Below, piece by piece: positions 1-8,510 of a DNA stretch of 64,000 nt. The position numbers and the translations under genes were made by a program. The stretch spans positions 1,116,001 through 1,180,000 of the forward strand of contig OZ254179.1 of NCBI GenBank assembly GCA_965268675.1. Direction: 5' to 3'. The notes below the pieces were generated by a model. That model was not told the DNA's origin and made no database searches. It saw only the letters and a program-made list of their open reading frames with translations. Positions within the stretch are counted from its first letter, which is position 1. Every line of letters begins with the position of its first letter. This DNA is from AAA044-D11 sp009705075 (GTDB taxonomy: Bacteria > Actinomycetota > Actinomycetes > Nanopelagicales > Nanopelagicaceae).

Positions 1-262
1 GCTTCTGTCCCATATGTTCAAAGCCGTGGAGCATCGCCTTGATAACTAAGTTGTTCTTATCCTTTTTAATATCCGCGCTACCTTCACCAGATACATCTAC
101 ATCGAAGGTCGCATCATCTAAAACCTGCGCGGCATAGCGATCACGAAGATCAAGAGCTAGACCTAGTGAATCAAATCCTGGTCCCAGGTTTGCACTAGTT
201 GCAGGAACGCTTACTTGCGCCATGGTGGCCTTAAATGTTAGTCGGTTTTTATTTGATGACAT
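1..262 (-). CDS. thrB: Homoserine kinase ThrB, N-terminal part (runs off left edge)
   Basis: ATP-dependent phosphorylation of L-homoserine to O-phosphohomoserine, the substrate of ThrC encoded just upstream. The N terminus carries the GHMP-kinase signature VPATSANLGPGFDSLGLAL; about 87 residues are inside the window. Two in-frame starts exist. The ATG at 262 overlaps the thrC stop as TAATG and gives MSSNKNRLTFKATMAQVSVP. An internal ATG at 223 has AAGG about 9 nt before it. I use 262 because homoserine kinases usually have 10-15 residues before the ATSANLGPG motif and because the overlap suggests translational coupling. It is the last visible gene of the hom-thrC-thrB run. The family call is firm and the start is less so. 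Confidence 0.9.
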   Translation of the reverse strand, partial: MSSNKNRLTFKATMAQVSVPATSANLGPGFDSLGLALDLRDRYAAQVLDDATFDVDVSGEGSADIKKDKNNLVIKAMLHGFEHMGQK

Positions 263-1341
263 TAGGCAAGCCCAATCACTTCTGCGGCGCGCTTAACATC
301 AACCGGAATTACAGTTGGCGCTTCTGCGTGATCCAATATCCAGCCAACATCTTTTAAACCATTACCAGTGACAGTAATTACGATTCGCTTATCTTTAGGA
401 AGCTTTCCTTCTCTCTGCTTCTTGATAAGCCCGGCAATACCTGCAGCGCTTGAAGGTTCCACAAAGATTCCCTCTTTTGCAGCAACTAGGCGATATGCCG
501 CAAGGATTTCTTCATCAGTCACCGAATCAATTAAGCCACCAGAGGAATCGCGAGCATCCACGGCTTGCTGCCATGATGCTGGGTTGCCGATACGAATTGC
601 CGTTGCAATTGTGTCTGGATTTTTAACAATTTCACCTAAAACTATCGGCGCAGCACCTGCAGCTTGGAAGCCCCACATTTGTGGCAAGCGCTTGGAGATT
701 CCATCTTTGAAATATTCGTTATAGCCCTTCCAGTATGCAGTTATGTTTCCCGCATTTCCAACTGGAAGCACATGTAGATCCGGTGCATCTCCCAACATAT
801 CTACAACTTCAAAACTTGCAGTTTTCTGACCTTCAATGCGATACGGATTTACCGAGTTAACAAGTGCTACTGGGTATTTTTCAGATAGTTCGCGAGCTAA
901 ATTTAAACAGTCATCAAAGTTGCCATCAACCTGGAGAAGAGTTGAGCCGTGTGCAATTGCTTGCGCAAGTTTGCCCATTGCAATTTTTCCTTCGGGAACA
1001 AGTACAACAGGACGCATCCCGGCCTTTGTTGCATATGCAGCGGCGCTTGCAGATGTATTTCCAGTAGATGCACAAATTACCGCTTTGGCACCATCTTCCG
1101 CTGCTTTAGAAATCGCCATTGTCATTCCGCGGTCTTTAAATGATCCAGTTGGGTTCGCGCCTTCAACTTTTAACCAGATATCGTTATCTAACATTTCGGA
1201 GAGAACGCATGCTGAAACAAGTGGGGTTCCACCTTCGCGAAGTGAAACTACTGGAGTCTTTGCTGAAACCGGCAGCCGATGGCGATACTCTTCAATTACG
1301 CCGCGCCATTGGTGAGCGCCCTTCTTTTTAAAGATACTCAT
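262..1341 (-). CDS. thrC: Threonine synthase
   Basis: PLP enzyme converting O-phosphohomoserine to L-threonine and phosphate, the last step of threonine synthesis. The 359 aa length fits the short class found in Actinobacteria. The PLP lysine is K69 in NPTGSFKDRGM, followed by the CASTGNTSAS asparagine loop and a glycine-rich phosphate-binding segment (PVGNAGN). The ATG at 1341 overlaps the hom stop by 4 nt (ATGA), and its own stop shares a base with the thrB start. The order hom-thrC-thrB is the classic actinobacterial threonine operon, so the three are probably co-translated. Confidence 0.97.
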   Translation of the reverse strand: MSIFKKKGAHQWRGVIEEYRHRLPVSAKTPVVSLREGGTPLVSACVLSEMLDNDIWLKVEGANPTGSFKDRGMTMAISKAAEDGAKAVICASTGNTSASAAAYATKAGMRPVVLVPEGKIAMGKLAQAIAHGSTLLQVDGNFDDCLNLARELSEKYPVALVNSVNPYRIEGQKTASFEVVDMLGDAPDLHVLPVGNAGNITAYWKGYNEYFKDGISKRLPQMWGFQAAGAAPIVLGEIVKNPDTIATAIRIGNPASWQQAVDARDSSGGLIDSVTDEEILAAYRLVAAKEGIFVEPSSAAGIAGLIKKQREGKLPKDKRIVITVTGNGLKDVGWILDHAEAPTVIPVDVKRAAEVIGLA

Positions 1342-2624
1342 GCGCCCATTCCTTCAACTCGAATAACACTTGCAACATCTTTAACCGCATCCAAGCTGGA
1401 TAAATCCGCAACAGTTGAAGCAAGAGCCGCATCTGAAGCCTTATGAGTCATGACAATTAATTCAGCGTTATCGCCGCGTCCAGTTTGGCGAACAGTTTGA
1501 ATCGAGACTTCGTGCTTGGCAAAAGTTTGTGCAACGGCGGCAAGTACACCAGGTCGATCAGCTACATCCAAGCGAATTAAATAGCGAGTTTTTGTTGAAC
1601 CCATTGGGGCAATAGCAAGGTCGGCATAATCACTTTCACGTGGTCCAAGCCCACCGCTTACTCGATGTCTTGCTACCGCAACTAAATCACCAAGAATTGC
1701 TGAAGCTGTTGGTGCACCACCTGCGCCGCGACCATAAAACATCATTGCTCCTGCGGATTCAGATTCCACAAAAACTGCATTGAATGCTTCACGCACTGCG
1801 GCAAGTGGATGGCTGCGAGAAATTAAGGTTGGATGAACACGAACACTTATCTTGCCATCGCTTAGTTCTGCAATTGCCAATAACTTAACAACCAAGTCGA
1901 GCGATTTTGCGACCGCAACATCCATGGCAGTGATATTTGAAATTCCTTCACGAAAAACATCGGCATCAGTTACGCGAGAGTGAAATGCTAGGCCGGCCAG
2001 GATTGCTGCCTTTGCTGCCGCATCGAACCCTTCAACATCTGCAGTTGGATCGGCCTCCGCAAAGCCAAGTGATTGCGCTTCTTTGAGCGCATCGCCAAAA
2101 GCAGCACCTGACTCATCCATCTTTGTCAGGATGAAGTTTGTTGTTCCATTAACGATTCCCATAACTCGTTGGACTCGATCACCAACCAGAGATTCACGAA
2201 GCGGGCGAAGGATTGGAATCGCACCAGCAACCGAAGCTTCATAATAAAGATCAACGCCATTCTTATCTGCCGCGGCAAATAGTTCGCCACCATGCTTTGC
2301 AAGCAGAGCTTTATTTGCTGTTACTACTGATTTGCCATTTTCAAAGGCGGAAAGAATTAAGGATCTTGCAGGCTCAATGCCTCCGATAACTTCAATAATT
2401 AAATCAATATTCGCATCTTTCACGATTGATTCAAGGTCTGTAGTCAATAACTCTTTGGAAACATTGGCTCGATTTAAATTACGAACTCCAACTTTTACGA
2501 GCTCTAATTTTGCACCCGATCTTGCGGCTAAGTCCGATTGATTCGCAACAATTAAACGTGCGACTTCGCTTCCAACAACGCCGCAGCCGAGCATGCCGAC
2601 CTTAAGAGTTTTCTGCGAATTCAT
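1338..2624 (-). CDS. hom: Homoserine dehydrogenase with C-terminal ACT domain
   Basis: Reduces aspartate semialdehyde to homoserine, the branch point from lysine toward threonine and methionine. The 428 aa protein has an N-terminal Rossmann fold with GCGVVG at residues 13-18, then a catalytic domain containing NGTTNFILTKM and the family signature region EAQSLGFAEADPTADVEGFDAA. A C-terminal ACT domain begins near RYLIRLDVADRPGVLAAVAQ and suggests allosteric feedback, typically by threonine in this family. The ATG at 2624 is preceded by AGGGGAG at a spacing of 9. The 55 bp gap to lysA holds no clear terminator, so it may belong to the longer xylA-argS-lysA unit. Confidence 0.97.
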   Translation of the reverse strand: MNSQKTLKVGMLGCGVVGSEVARLIVANQSDLAARSGAKLELVKVGVRNLNRANVSKELLTTDLESIVKDANIDLIIEVIGGIEPARSLILSAFENGKSVVTANKALLAKHGGELFAAADKNGVDLYYEASVAGAIPILRPLRESLVGDRVQRVMGIVNGTTNFILTKMDESGAAFGDALKEAQSLGFAEADPTADVEGFDAAAKAAILAGLAFHSRVTDADVFREGISNITAMDVAVAKSLDLVVKLLAIAELSDGKISVRVHPTLISRSHPLAAVREAFNAVFVESESAGAMMFYGRGAGGAPTASAILGDLVAVARHRVSGGLGPRESDYADLAIAPMGSTKTRYLIRLDVADRPGVLAAVAQTFAKHEVSIQTVRQTGRGDNAELIVMTHKASDAALASTVADLSSLDAVKDVASVIRVEGMGA

Positions 2625-2679
2625 TGGGCTATTCTCCCCTATTTTTTACTCTAGCCGAACGCTATTTAAGTGCGCTTTT

Positions 2680-4032
2680 CTAGTTAATACTGCGGGGCGC
2701 CTCAACAACATCTAGGGCCAATAAATCAGCCTCAACTTCACGGCGCAAAATTACCCGAGCGCTACCGTTTTTGACGGCGACTACCGCTGGCTTCAGCATG
2801 TGGTTGTAATTACTTGCCATGCTACGACCATAAGCCCCGGTTGCAGGGATAGCCAACAAATCTCCAGGGGCAATATCTGATGGCAAGTCGATCTCTCTAA
2901 TTATGATGTCACCGGATTCGCAGTGCTTCCCGACGAGGCGAGAATTTATTGGCGAGGCGGTAGAAGATCGATTTGCAAGAATTGCAGAATATTCTGCGCC
3001 ATAAAGTCCGGGGCGAATATTGTCGCTCATTCCACCATCCACGGCGATATAGCGCCGAGTCTTTCCGCCATCAAGTTCAACATCTTTGGTCGTGCCAACT
3101 TCATAAATTGTTGTTGTTGTTGGACCAGCGATCGCTCTACCAGGTTCAATTGAAACCTTAGGAACTTTCAGGGAATGACGTGCGCACTCACTTTTAACTA
3201 AATCCGCCAACGCAGCCATTACTTTATCTGGATCAAAAGTCTTATCACCTTCAACATATGCAATTCCGTAGCCGCCGCCAACATCCAGCTCGGATAACTC
3301 TCGTTTAAACTCGTCTCTAAATTTTGCGCTCAGTTCAATTAAACGAGTTGTTGCAAGAATAAAACCTTCATTCTCAAAAATCTGCGAACCAATATGACAG
3401 TGCAGGCCTTCAAGGGAGAGGTTAGTTGCCGCCTCAGTTTCACCAATTGCTCTCCAAGCTGCGCCACTCGCAATTGAAAAACCAAATTTCACATCTTCAT
3501 GAGCGGTAGAAATTGCTTCATGGGTGTGAGCTTCAACGCCAGGAGTTATTCGCAATAGAACTCTCTGCACTTTGCCTGCAGCCGCAGCTAAGCGATTTAC
3601 TCGTTCAATCTCTTGCATCGAATCAATAACGATTTTCCCTACGCCAACGCTGATTGCCTTTGCGATTTCCGCTTCAGATTTGTTATTGCCATGAACTTCA
3701 ATTTGATCGGCTGGAAATTTTGCAGCAAGCGCAACATCAAGTTCGCCACCTGTGCAAACATCAATGCCGATTCCGGCATCGCTAATCCATTTTGCAACTT
3801 CGATTGATACAAAAGATTTAGAGGCGTAATAGACCTGGCCAGCGCTGACTCCGAAATTGCTTTCAAGAGCGCTCTTCCAACCATTTATTCGGTATTTGAA
3901 ATCCGCTTCATCAATAACAAAGAGTGGGGTTCCAAATTCCTTAGCAAGTGCGGAAGATTTACAGCCACCAATAACCAGCTCGCCCGCCACAACAGCAGAA
4001 TTAATCGAAAAGACTTCGGGTAAGAATTTCAT
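2680..4032 (-). CDS. lysA: Diaminopimelate decarboxylase
   Basis: PLP-dependent decarboxylation of meso-diaminopimelate to L-lysine. The 450 aa, fold-type III protein carries PLP lysine K72 in YYASKSF, the HCHIGSQIF segment, glycine loop GGGYGI, EPGRAI, and CESGDII near the C terminus that supplies the active-site cysteine. Start ATG at 4032 lies 3 nt after the argS stop, so the two are almost certainly co-transcribed. The argS-lysA-hom-thrC-thrB order is conserved across many actinobacteria. Confidence 0.97.
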   Translation of the reverse strand: MKFLPEVFSINSAVVAGELVIGGCKSSALAKEFGTPLFVIDEADFKYRINGWKSALESNFGVSAGQVYYASKSFVSIEVAKWISDAGIGIDVCTGGELDVALAAKFPADQIEVHGNNKSEAEIAKAISVGVGKIVIDSMQEIERVNRLAAAAGKVQRVLLRITPGVEAHTHEAISTAHEDVKFGFSIASGAAWRAIGETEAATNLSLEGLHCHIGSQIFENEGFILATTRLIELSAKFRDEFKRELSELDVGGGYGIAYVEGDKTFDPDKVMAALADLVKSECARHSLKVPKVSIEPGRAIAGPTTTTIYEVGTTKDVELDGGKTRRYIAVDGGMSDNIRPGLYGAEYSAILANRSSTASPINSRLVGKHCESGDIIIREIDLPSDIAPGDLLAIPATGAYGRSMASNYNHMLKPAVVAVKNGSARVILRREVEADLLALDVVEAPRSIN

Positions 4033-4035
4033 TAC

Positions 4036-5712
4036 TTACATCTTTTCTGGTGCGCTAACACCGAGTAGTTCAAGGCCATTGGCAATCACTTGAGCAGTTG
4101 CAGAACATAAGGTAGCGCGGGCGCTATGTAGCTCGCTTGGAGTTTCATCACCCAAAGGCAAGACGCGACAATCTGAATAAAAACGATGGTAAACGCCGGC
4201 AAGCTCTTCAACATATCGAGCAACTCGGTGAGGTTCACGGAGTTGGGCAGCCCCTGCTACAACTCGTGGGAATTCGCCAAGGGCACCAATTAATTCACGT
4301 TCGCGTTCATGCACTAGTAGTTCGGGATGAATCAAATCTGCACCATATTTAATTCCCACATCTGCAGCATTACGTAGGACTGCGCAGATCCGAGCATGCG
4401 CATATTGCACGTAATAAACCGGATTCTCATTTGTTCTGCTGCGAAGAATGTCTACATCCATAACCATCGGGGTATCTACTGGATAGCGAATTAAGGTATA
4501 TCTGGCAGCATCAACGCCAACTTTTTCCACGAGTTCTTCAAGAGTGATTATCGTGCCAGCGCGCTTAGAGAGTTTTACCTCTTCCCCGCCCTCCATAATT
4601 TTTACCATCTGACCAATTAATACATCAACGTTATATTCAGGATCATCGCCATTACATGCAGCAAGCGCTTTCAAACGACCGGTATACCCGTGATGATCGG
4701 CGCCCAACATATAGATACAAATATCAAAACCACGTTCGCGCTTAGAGATGTAATAAGCAGAATCTGATGCAAAGTAAGCCATAGATCCATCTGACTTAAC
4801 CATCACTCGATCTTTGTCATCACCGAAATCAGTAGTCCGTAGCCAGATTGCACCATCTAACTCATAAACGTGCCCTTTTTTCTTTAATACTTCTTGGCAG
4901 TGCGCAAAAAAGTTATTGTCGTACAAACTTTTCTCGGAGAACCAGACATCAAAGTGAGTTCCGAATTTATCTAATACGCCTTGTTGTTGGGCAAGTTGAA
5001 GCCGATAACCTAAATCACGGAAAGCAAATGTTTGTTCTTCGCCTGATAACTTCAAGATATCTGGATTAATTGAAACAATTTCAGTTGCCAAGTCATCGAT
5101 ATAGGAACCGTGATAGCCATCCTCAGGACGTGGCTGACCAAGTGCTGCTGCCTGAAGTGAAGCACCGAATTTATCCATCTGTACGCCGCGATCATTTATA
5201 TAGAACTCGCGAGTTACTTTTGCGCCAGCAGCCGAAAGAACTCGACCAAGAGCATCGCCAACTGCTGCCCATCTTGTATGTCCGAGATGAAGTGGACCAG
5301 TTGGATTTGCGCTAATAAATTCCAGGTTAATTGATACGCCAGTTAATTTCTCGCCATGACCAAATTTTTTACCTGAAGCCAAGATGTTCGCAATCACGCC
5401 GCCTTGGCTGCTCTTTGCGAGAGTTATATTTACAAAGCCCGGGCCAGCAATTTCAACTGAAGCGATATCGGTACGAGCCTGCAAGCCTGCTTGAATAATT
5501 TCAGCAATTTTGCGCGGTGCTAGGCCAGATGCTTTAGTCAAGGCAAGAGCGATTGAAGTTGCGTAATCGCCATGATCGCGATTCTTGGGGCGATCTAAAG
5601 TAAGAGAAGCTGGAATCTCACAATTCAATTGTGCCTGCGCATCGCGCAGAACCTGCAGAATTGCCGCGCTTATTTCATCCTGAATACTCAGGTTACTTTG
5701 CGCGGCGCTCAT
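4036..5712 (-). CDS. argS: Arginyl-tRNA synthetase
   Basis: Class I aminoacyl-tRNA synthetase charging tRNA-Arg. The 558 aa protein has an N-terminal tRNA-recognition domain. The catalytic core holds the HIGH-type motif HLGHT at about residues 142-146 (within ANPTGPLHLGHTR) and KLSKR at about 380-384. The C-terminal all-alpha anticodon-binding domain contains VQYAHARICAVLR. ATG at 5712 lies 28 nt downstream of the xylA stop. A tRNA-Arg gene is also in this window, at 29061. Confidence 0.97.
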   Translation of the reverse strand: MSAAQSNLSIQDEISAAILQVLRDAQAQLNCEIPASLTLDRPKNRDHGDYATSIALALTKASGLAPRKIAEIIQAGLQARTDIASVEIAGPGFVNITLAKSSQGGVIANILASGKKFGHGEKLTGVSINLEFISANPTGPLHLGHTRWAAVGDALGRVLSAAGAKVTREFYINDRGVQMDKFGASLQAAALGQPRPEDGYHGSYIDDLATEIVSINPDILKLSGEEQTFAFRDLGYRLQLAQQQGVLDKFGTHFDVWFSEKSLYDNNFFAHCQEVLKKKGHVYELDGAIWLRTTDFGDDKDRVMVKSDGSMAYFASDSAYYISKRERGFDICIYMLGADHHGYTGRLKALAACNGDDPEYNVDVLIGQMVKIMEGGEEVKLSKRAGTIITLEELVEKVGVDAARYTLIRYPVDTPMVMDVDILRSRTNENPVYYVQYAHARICAVLRNAADVGIKYGADLIHPELLVHERERELIGALGEFPRVVAGAAQLREPHRVARYVEELAGVYHRFYSDCRVLPLGDETPSELHSARATLCSATAQVIANGLELLGVSAPEKM

Positions 5713-5740
5713 CTAGCGAAGTTTACAGGTTTAAGTGAGA

Positions 5741-6892
5741 TTAAAGGCCCATCAAGTGTTCGATAGCTAATTGGTCGATTGTCTCGTATTGATATCCGCG
5801 AGCAGCCAAGCCATCAACATCAACGTTAACTGAAGTTAAATCCTTCCAACTTTCACCCTTTGCAAGAGTAGGAACTTCAAGTTCATTAATGCGAGATTCT
5901 TCCATCGCTGCTTTAACGCGAGGATCTGCACGGAATGCCAACGCACGTTCTTTAAGTGCAAGATAGGTGCGCATATTTGAAGTTGCTGACACCCAAACGC
6001 CACGATCATCTTCCGTACGTCCTGGCTTGTAATCAAAGTGCTTTGGACCGGCATATTTATAGCGCTCGAGCAGATCTACCAAGAAGAACGCTGATTTAAG
6101 ATCCCCGTGGCCAAAAACCAAATCTTGGTCAAACTTTGGACCGTGTTGGCCATTTAGATCGATATGGAATAACTTTTTGTGGAATAGGGCTTGGGCGATT
6201 CCATGAACAAAGTTCAAGTTTGCCATCTGCTCGTGCCCAACTTCTGGATTTACACCAACCATTTCTGGATGATCAAGTGAATTAATAAAGGCGAGTGCAT
6301 GTCCAATAGTTGGTAGGAAAATATCGCCACGTGGCTCATTTGGTTTAGGTTCAATTGCGAATTTAATGTTGTAACCCTTGTCGATTACATATTGTCCAAG
6401 AATGTTAAAGCCTTCACGGTAACGCTCAAGGGCTACATATCCATCCTTAGCAGCATCTGACTCTGCACCTTCGCGTCCACCCCAACAAACATAAATTTCA
6501 GCGCCGAGCTCTGCGGCCAAATCAATATTGCGCATCACCTTTGAAATTGCGAAGCGGCGAATATCGCGCTCGTTCGCCGTAAGCGCACCATCTTTAAAGA
6601 TTGGATGAGTAAATAGATTTGTTGTTGCCATCGGAACTTTCATTCCGGTATCTGCGAGCGCCTTTTTAAATCGCGCAATATGCGCGTTGCGATCAGAATC
6701 ATTTGAGCCAAATGGAATTAAGTCATCATCGTGGAATGTCACACCATAGGCACCACGCTGCGCTAGTTCAGTAACGCTACGAACTGGATCAAGGGCGCCA
6801 CGAGTTGCATCACCGAATGGGTCGCGCGCCTGCCAACCAACAGTCCAAAGACCAAATGTGAACTTATCTGCTGGGGTTGGTGTTAATGACAT
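5741..6892 (-). CDS. xylA: Xylose isomerase
   Basis: Interconverts D-xylose and D-xylulose (and slowly glucose and fructose) with two divalent metal ions in a TIM barrel. The 383 aa length matches the short actinomycete class. Visible signatures are TFHDDDLIPFG, the metal-binding AIEPKPNEPRGD, NPEVGHEQMANLNF and HIDLNGQ. ATG at 6892 is preceded by GGGAG at spacing 5. No xylulokinase, xylose transporter or XylR regulator is adjacent. Instead it heads a run of amino-acid genes (argS, lysA, hom, thrC, thrB), so its expression may be tied to biosynthesis rather than induced by xylose. Confidence 0.96.
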   Translation of the reverse strand: MSLTPTPADKFTFGLWTVGWQARDPFGDATRGALDPVRSVTELAQRGAYGVTFHDDDLIPFGSNDSDRNAHIARFKKALADTGMKVPMATTNLFTHPIFKDGALTANERDIRRFAISKVMRNIDLAAELGAEIYVCWGGREGAESDAAKDGYVALERYREGFNILGQYVIDKGYNIKFAIEPKPNEPRGDIFLPTIGHALAFINSLDHPEMVGVNPEVGHEQMANLNFVHGIAQALFHKKLFHIDLNGQHGPKFDQDLVFGHGDLKSAFFLVDLLERYKYAGPKHFDYKPGRTEDDRGVWVSATSNMRTYLALKERALAFRADPRVKAAMEESRINELEVPTLAKGESWKDLTSVNVDVDGLAARGYQYETIDQLAIEHLMGL

Positions 6893-6995
6893 CTTGGCTC
6901 CCTGATTGGTTGAGTGGCTATTTGATTTCTAGTCCTAATTTAATCTCAGTTTGGTGCTTTTGCCTAAGTTCCCTTAGCCTTCTCCCATCTCTCCA

Positions 6996-7079
6996 GCGGG
7001 AGTGGTGAAATGGCAGACACGCAAGTCTTAGGAACTTGTGTCTTCGGACGTGCGGGTTCAAGTCCCGCCTCCCGCACCA
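6996..7079 (+). tRNA. tRNA-Leu (anticodon UAG)
   Basis: An 84 nt type II tRNA. The acceptor arms GCGGGAG and CTCCCGC pair fully. The anticodon stem CAAGT/ACTTG encloses loop CTTAGGA, giving UAG, which reads CUA/CUN. There is a long variable arm closed by a TTCG loop and a TTCAAGT T-loop. The 3-prime CCA is encoded at 7077-7079. The long variable arm confirms leucine. Confidence 0.97.
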
Positions 7080-7105
7080 GTATTAACTGATGATTCCGCC
7101 AGATT

Positions 7106-7582
7106 TTATAGCGCGGCGATGACTCCTCGTAACTGCTCCGCATGGGCCTTGCTATGTCCAGCAGCGATTGAAACCAGATCCGCCAGAGTTATAACTCCGC
7201 GCTCGGCATGGACTGAGGTTCGGAGCCAATCACTTTCAGGAACGATTGTGAGAATATTCTTCGTCGCTTGAAAAATACCTTCAATCGCTGCGAGTGAAGC
7301 CAAGGGATCGCGCTTCGCATAATTGATTCGATCTGGATAGATATCTTCATTGAATGGGAAAATTTCAGGTGAATCTTCCGCCAAGTTATTTAGATACCTA
7401 GTTGCGAAATGTAAGTCGCCATCACACATGTGGTGCAGAATAAATGCCGCAGACCATTCGCCCGGAATCGGAACTTTCCCTAAATCTGCTACCGCGATAC
7501 TTCGCGCAGTCGAAATAAAATCCTCGCCACACCTAATGAAATCGGCCAATAGCTCTTTTGAATTCTTTAGTGAGTCATTCAT
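7106..7582 (-). CDS. DinB-like superfamily protein
   Basis: A 158 aa four-helix-bundle protein of the DinB/YfiT-like superfamily, whose members are often metal- and thiol-dependent enzymes (mycothiol-dependent in Actinobacteria). The metal-ligand pattern is visible as a histidine pair in FILHHMCDGDLHF near residues 48-60 and GHSKAHAEQL near the C terminus. The substrate cannot be told from sequence. It stands alone, convergent with tRNA-Leu. ATG at 7582 has no Shine-Dalgarno sequence but has a TAGAAT hexamer 6 nt upstream, consistent with leaderless translation. Confidence 0.75.
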   Translation of the reverse strand: MNDSLKNSKELLADFIRCGEDFISTARSIAVADLGKVPIPGEWSAAFILHHMCDGDLHFATRYLNNLAEDSPEIFPFNEDIYPDRINYAKRDPLASLAAIEGIFQATKNILTIVPESDWLRTSVHAERGVITLADLVSIAAGHSKAHAEQLRGVIAAL

Positions 7583-7588
7583 ATGGTA

Positions 7589-7594
7589 ATTCTA
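7589..7594 (-). promoter_or_regulatory. -10 element of a leaderless promoter (DinB-like gene)
   Basis: TAGAAT on the minus strand, separated by exactly 6 nt (TACCAT) from the ATG at 7582. A TAnnnT box at this distance places +1 at the A of ATG. Confidence 0.5.
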
Positions 7595-7713
7595 GGCGCA
7601 CCATTGGCCTTTGGGCTAGGAAAATTGCTCATGGCACTTAACCCACCCCCTGTTATAGGCTTACCGAGTTGCTACAACCACTAGGGCTAAATAAAGCTAA
7701 GCAAGGAGTCAAA

Positions 7714-8505
7714 ATGGCTGAGAATAGATTCCGTTCATGGGTCGGATTTAAGGAAGCAGCAACTCCTGTCCCAACCGAGAACGCCATCGAAAGAATTCGC
7801 CAACTCGAAGCGCAACTTGCCGACCTACGTTCTCGTCGTGACATAACAAGTTTAAGTAAAGAAGAGTTTGAAATTCTTGCTGGTGAAACTGCAATGAGTT
7901 TGATAAAAACTGCCCAGCAACGTGAATCTCGGGCGCGCACTGCTGCCGAACAGTCTGCTGCAGATACTGCTCGAATTGCTAAAGAGCGCTTAGATTCTTC
8001 AGAATCAAAAGCTAAAGCTATTTTGCACCAGGCGGAATCTAGGGGTCGTAAATACATTGAAGCTGCAGAATCAGATGCTGCAGATCTTCGCGATAAAGCC
8101 GCCCGTCAAGCTGAACAATTATTAGCTGAAGCCAAGCGTGAAGCCTCCGCACTCGCAAACTTTGCAAAGCGCGAGGGTGAAAAAATAGTTTTTGAAGCAA
8201 CACGAGATGTTGGTGAATTTAGATCTTGGCTAACAAGTGCAATCTCTGAATCTGAGCGGCTATATCGAGTTCAAACCCAATCTCTTACCGCAGCCGAACA
8301 TGCAATTAGTGAGACCAAGGGCAGACTTAAGCAGGCTTTTGAGCGACTTGCGGCTCTACAAGGAGATATCGACGCGAATATAGATGAGAACAATCACCCA
8401 GTTGAAAAAACTTTTATTCGTAAAGGCGCACAAGTAACAGAAAGTCCAGCGACTAAAACCGCAAAGAAAGTTTCCAAGAAGAACGAAACTAAAAAACGTA
8501 AGTAG
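7714..8505 (+). CDS. DivIVA-like coiled-coil protein with lysine-rich tail
   Basis: I do not recognise a named family with certainty. The 263 aa product is almost entirely charged helix. An opening segment (RSWVGFKEAA) is followed by continuous heptad-like coiled coil from about residue 25 to 220, rich in Ala, Glu, Arg and Lys (for example DKAARQAEQLLAEAKREA), and a basic tail (KTAKKVSKKNETKKRK). Such coiled coils occur in DivIVA/Wag31-type polar-growth and septation scaffolds, but the canonical DivIVA N-terminal membrane-binding motif is not obvious. I chose ATG 7714 over an upstream in-frame TTG/ATG because AAGGAG precedes it at spacing 6. The acyltransferase starts 5 nt after its stop, so they form an operon and a cell-wall or polar role is plausible. 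Confidence 0.7.
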   Translation: MAENRFRSWVGFKEAATPVPTENAIERIRQLEAQLADLRSRRDITSLSKEEFEILAGETAMSLIKTAQQRESRARTAAEQSAADTARIAKERLDSSESKAKAILHQAESRGRKYIEAAESDAADLRDKAARQAEQLLAEAKREASALANFAKREGEKIVFEATRDVGEFRSWLTSAISESERLYRVQTQSLTAAEHAISETKGRLKQAFERLAALQGDIDANIDENNHPVEKTFIRKGAQVTESPATKTAKKVSKKNETKKRK

Positions 8506-8510
8506 AAACG

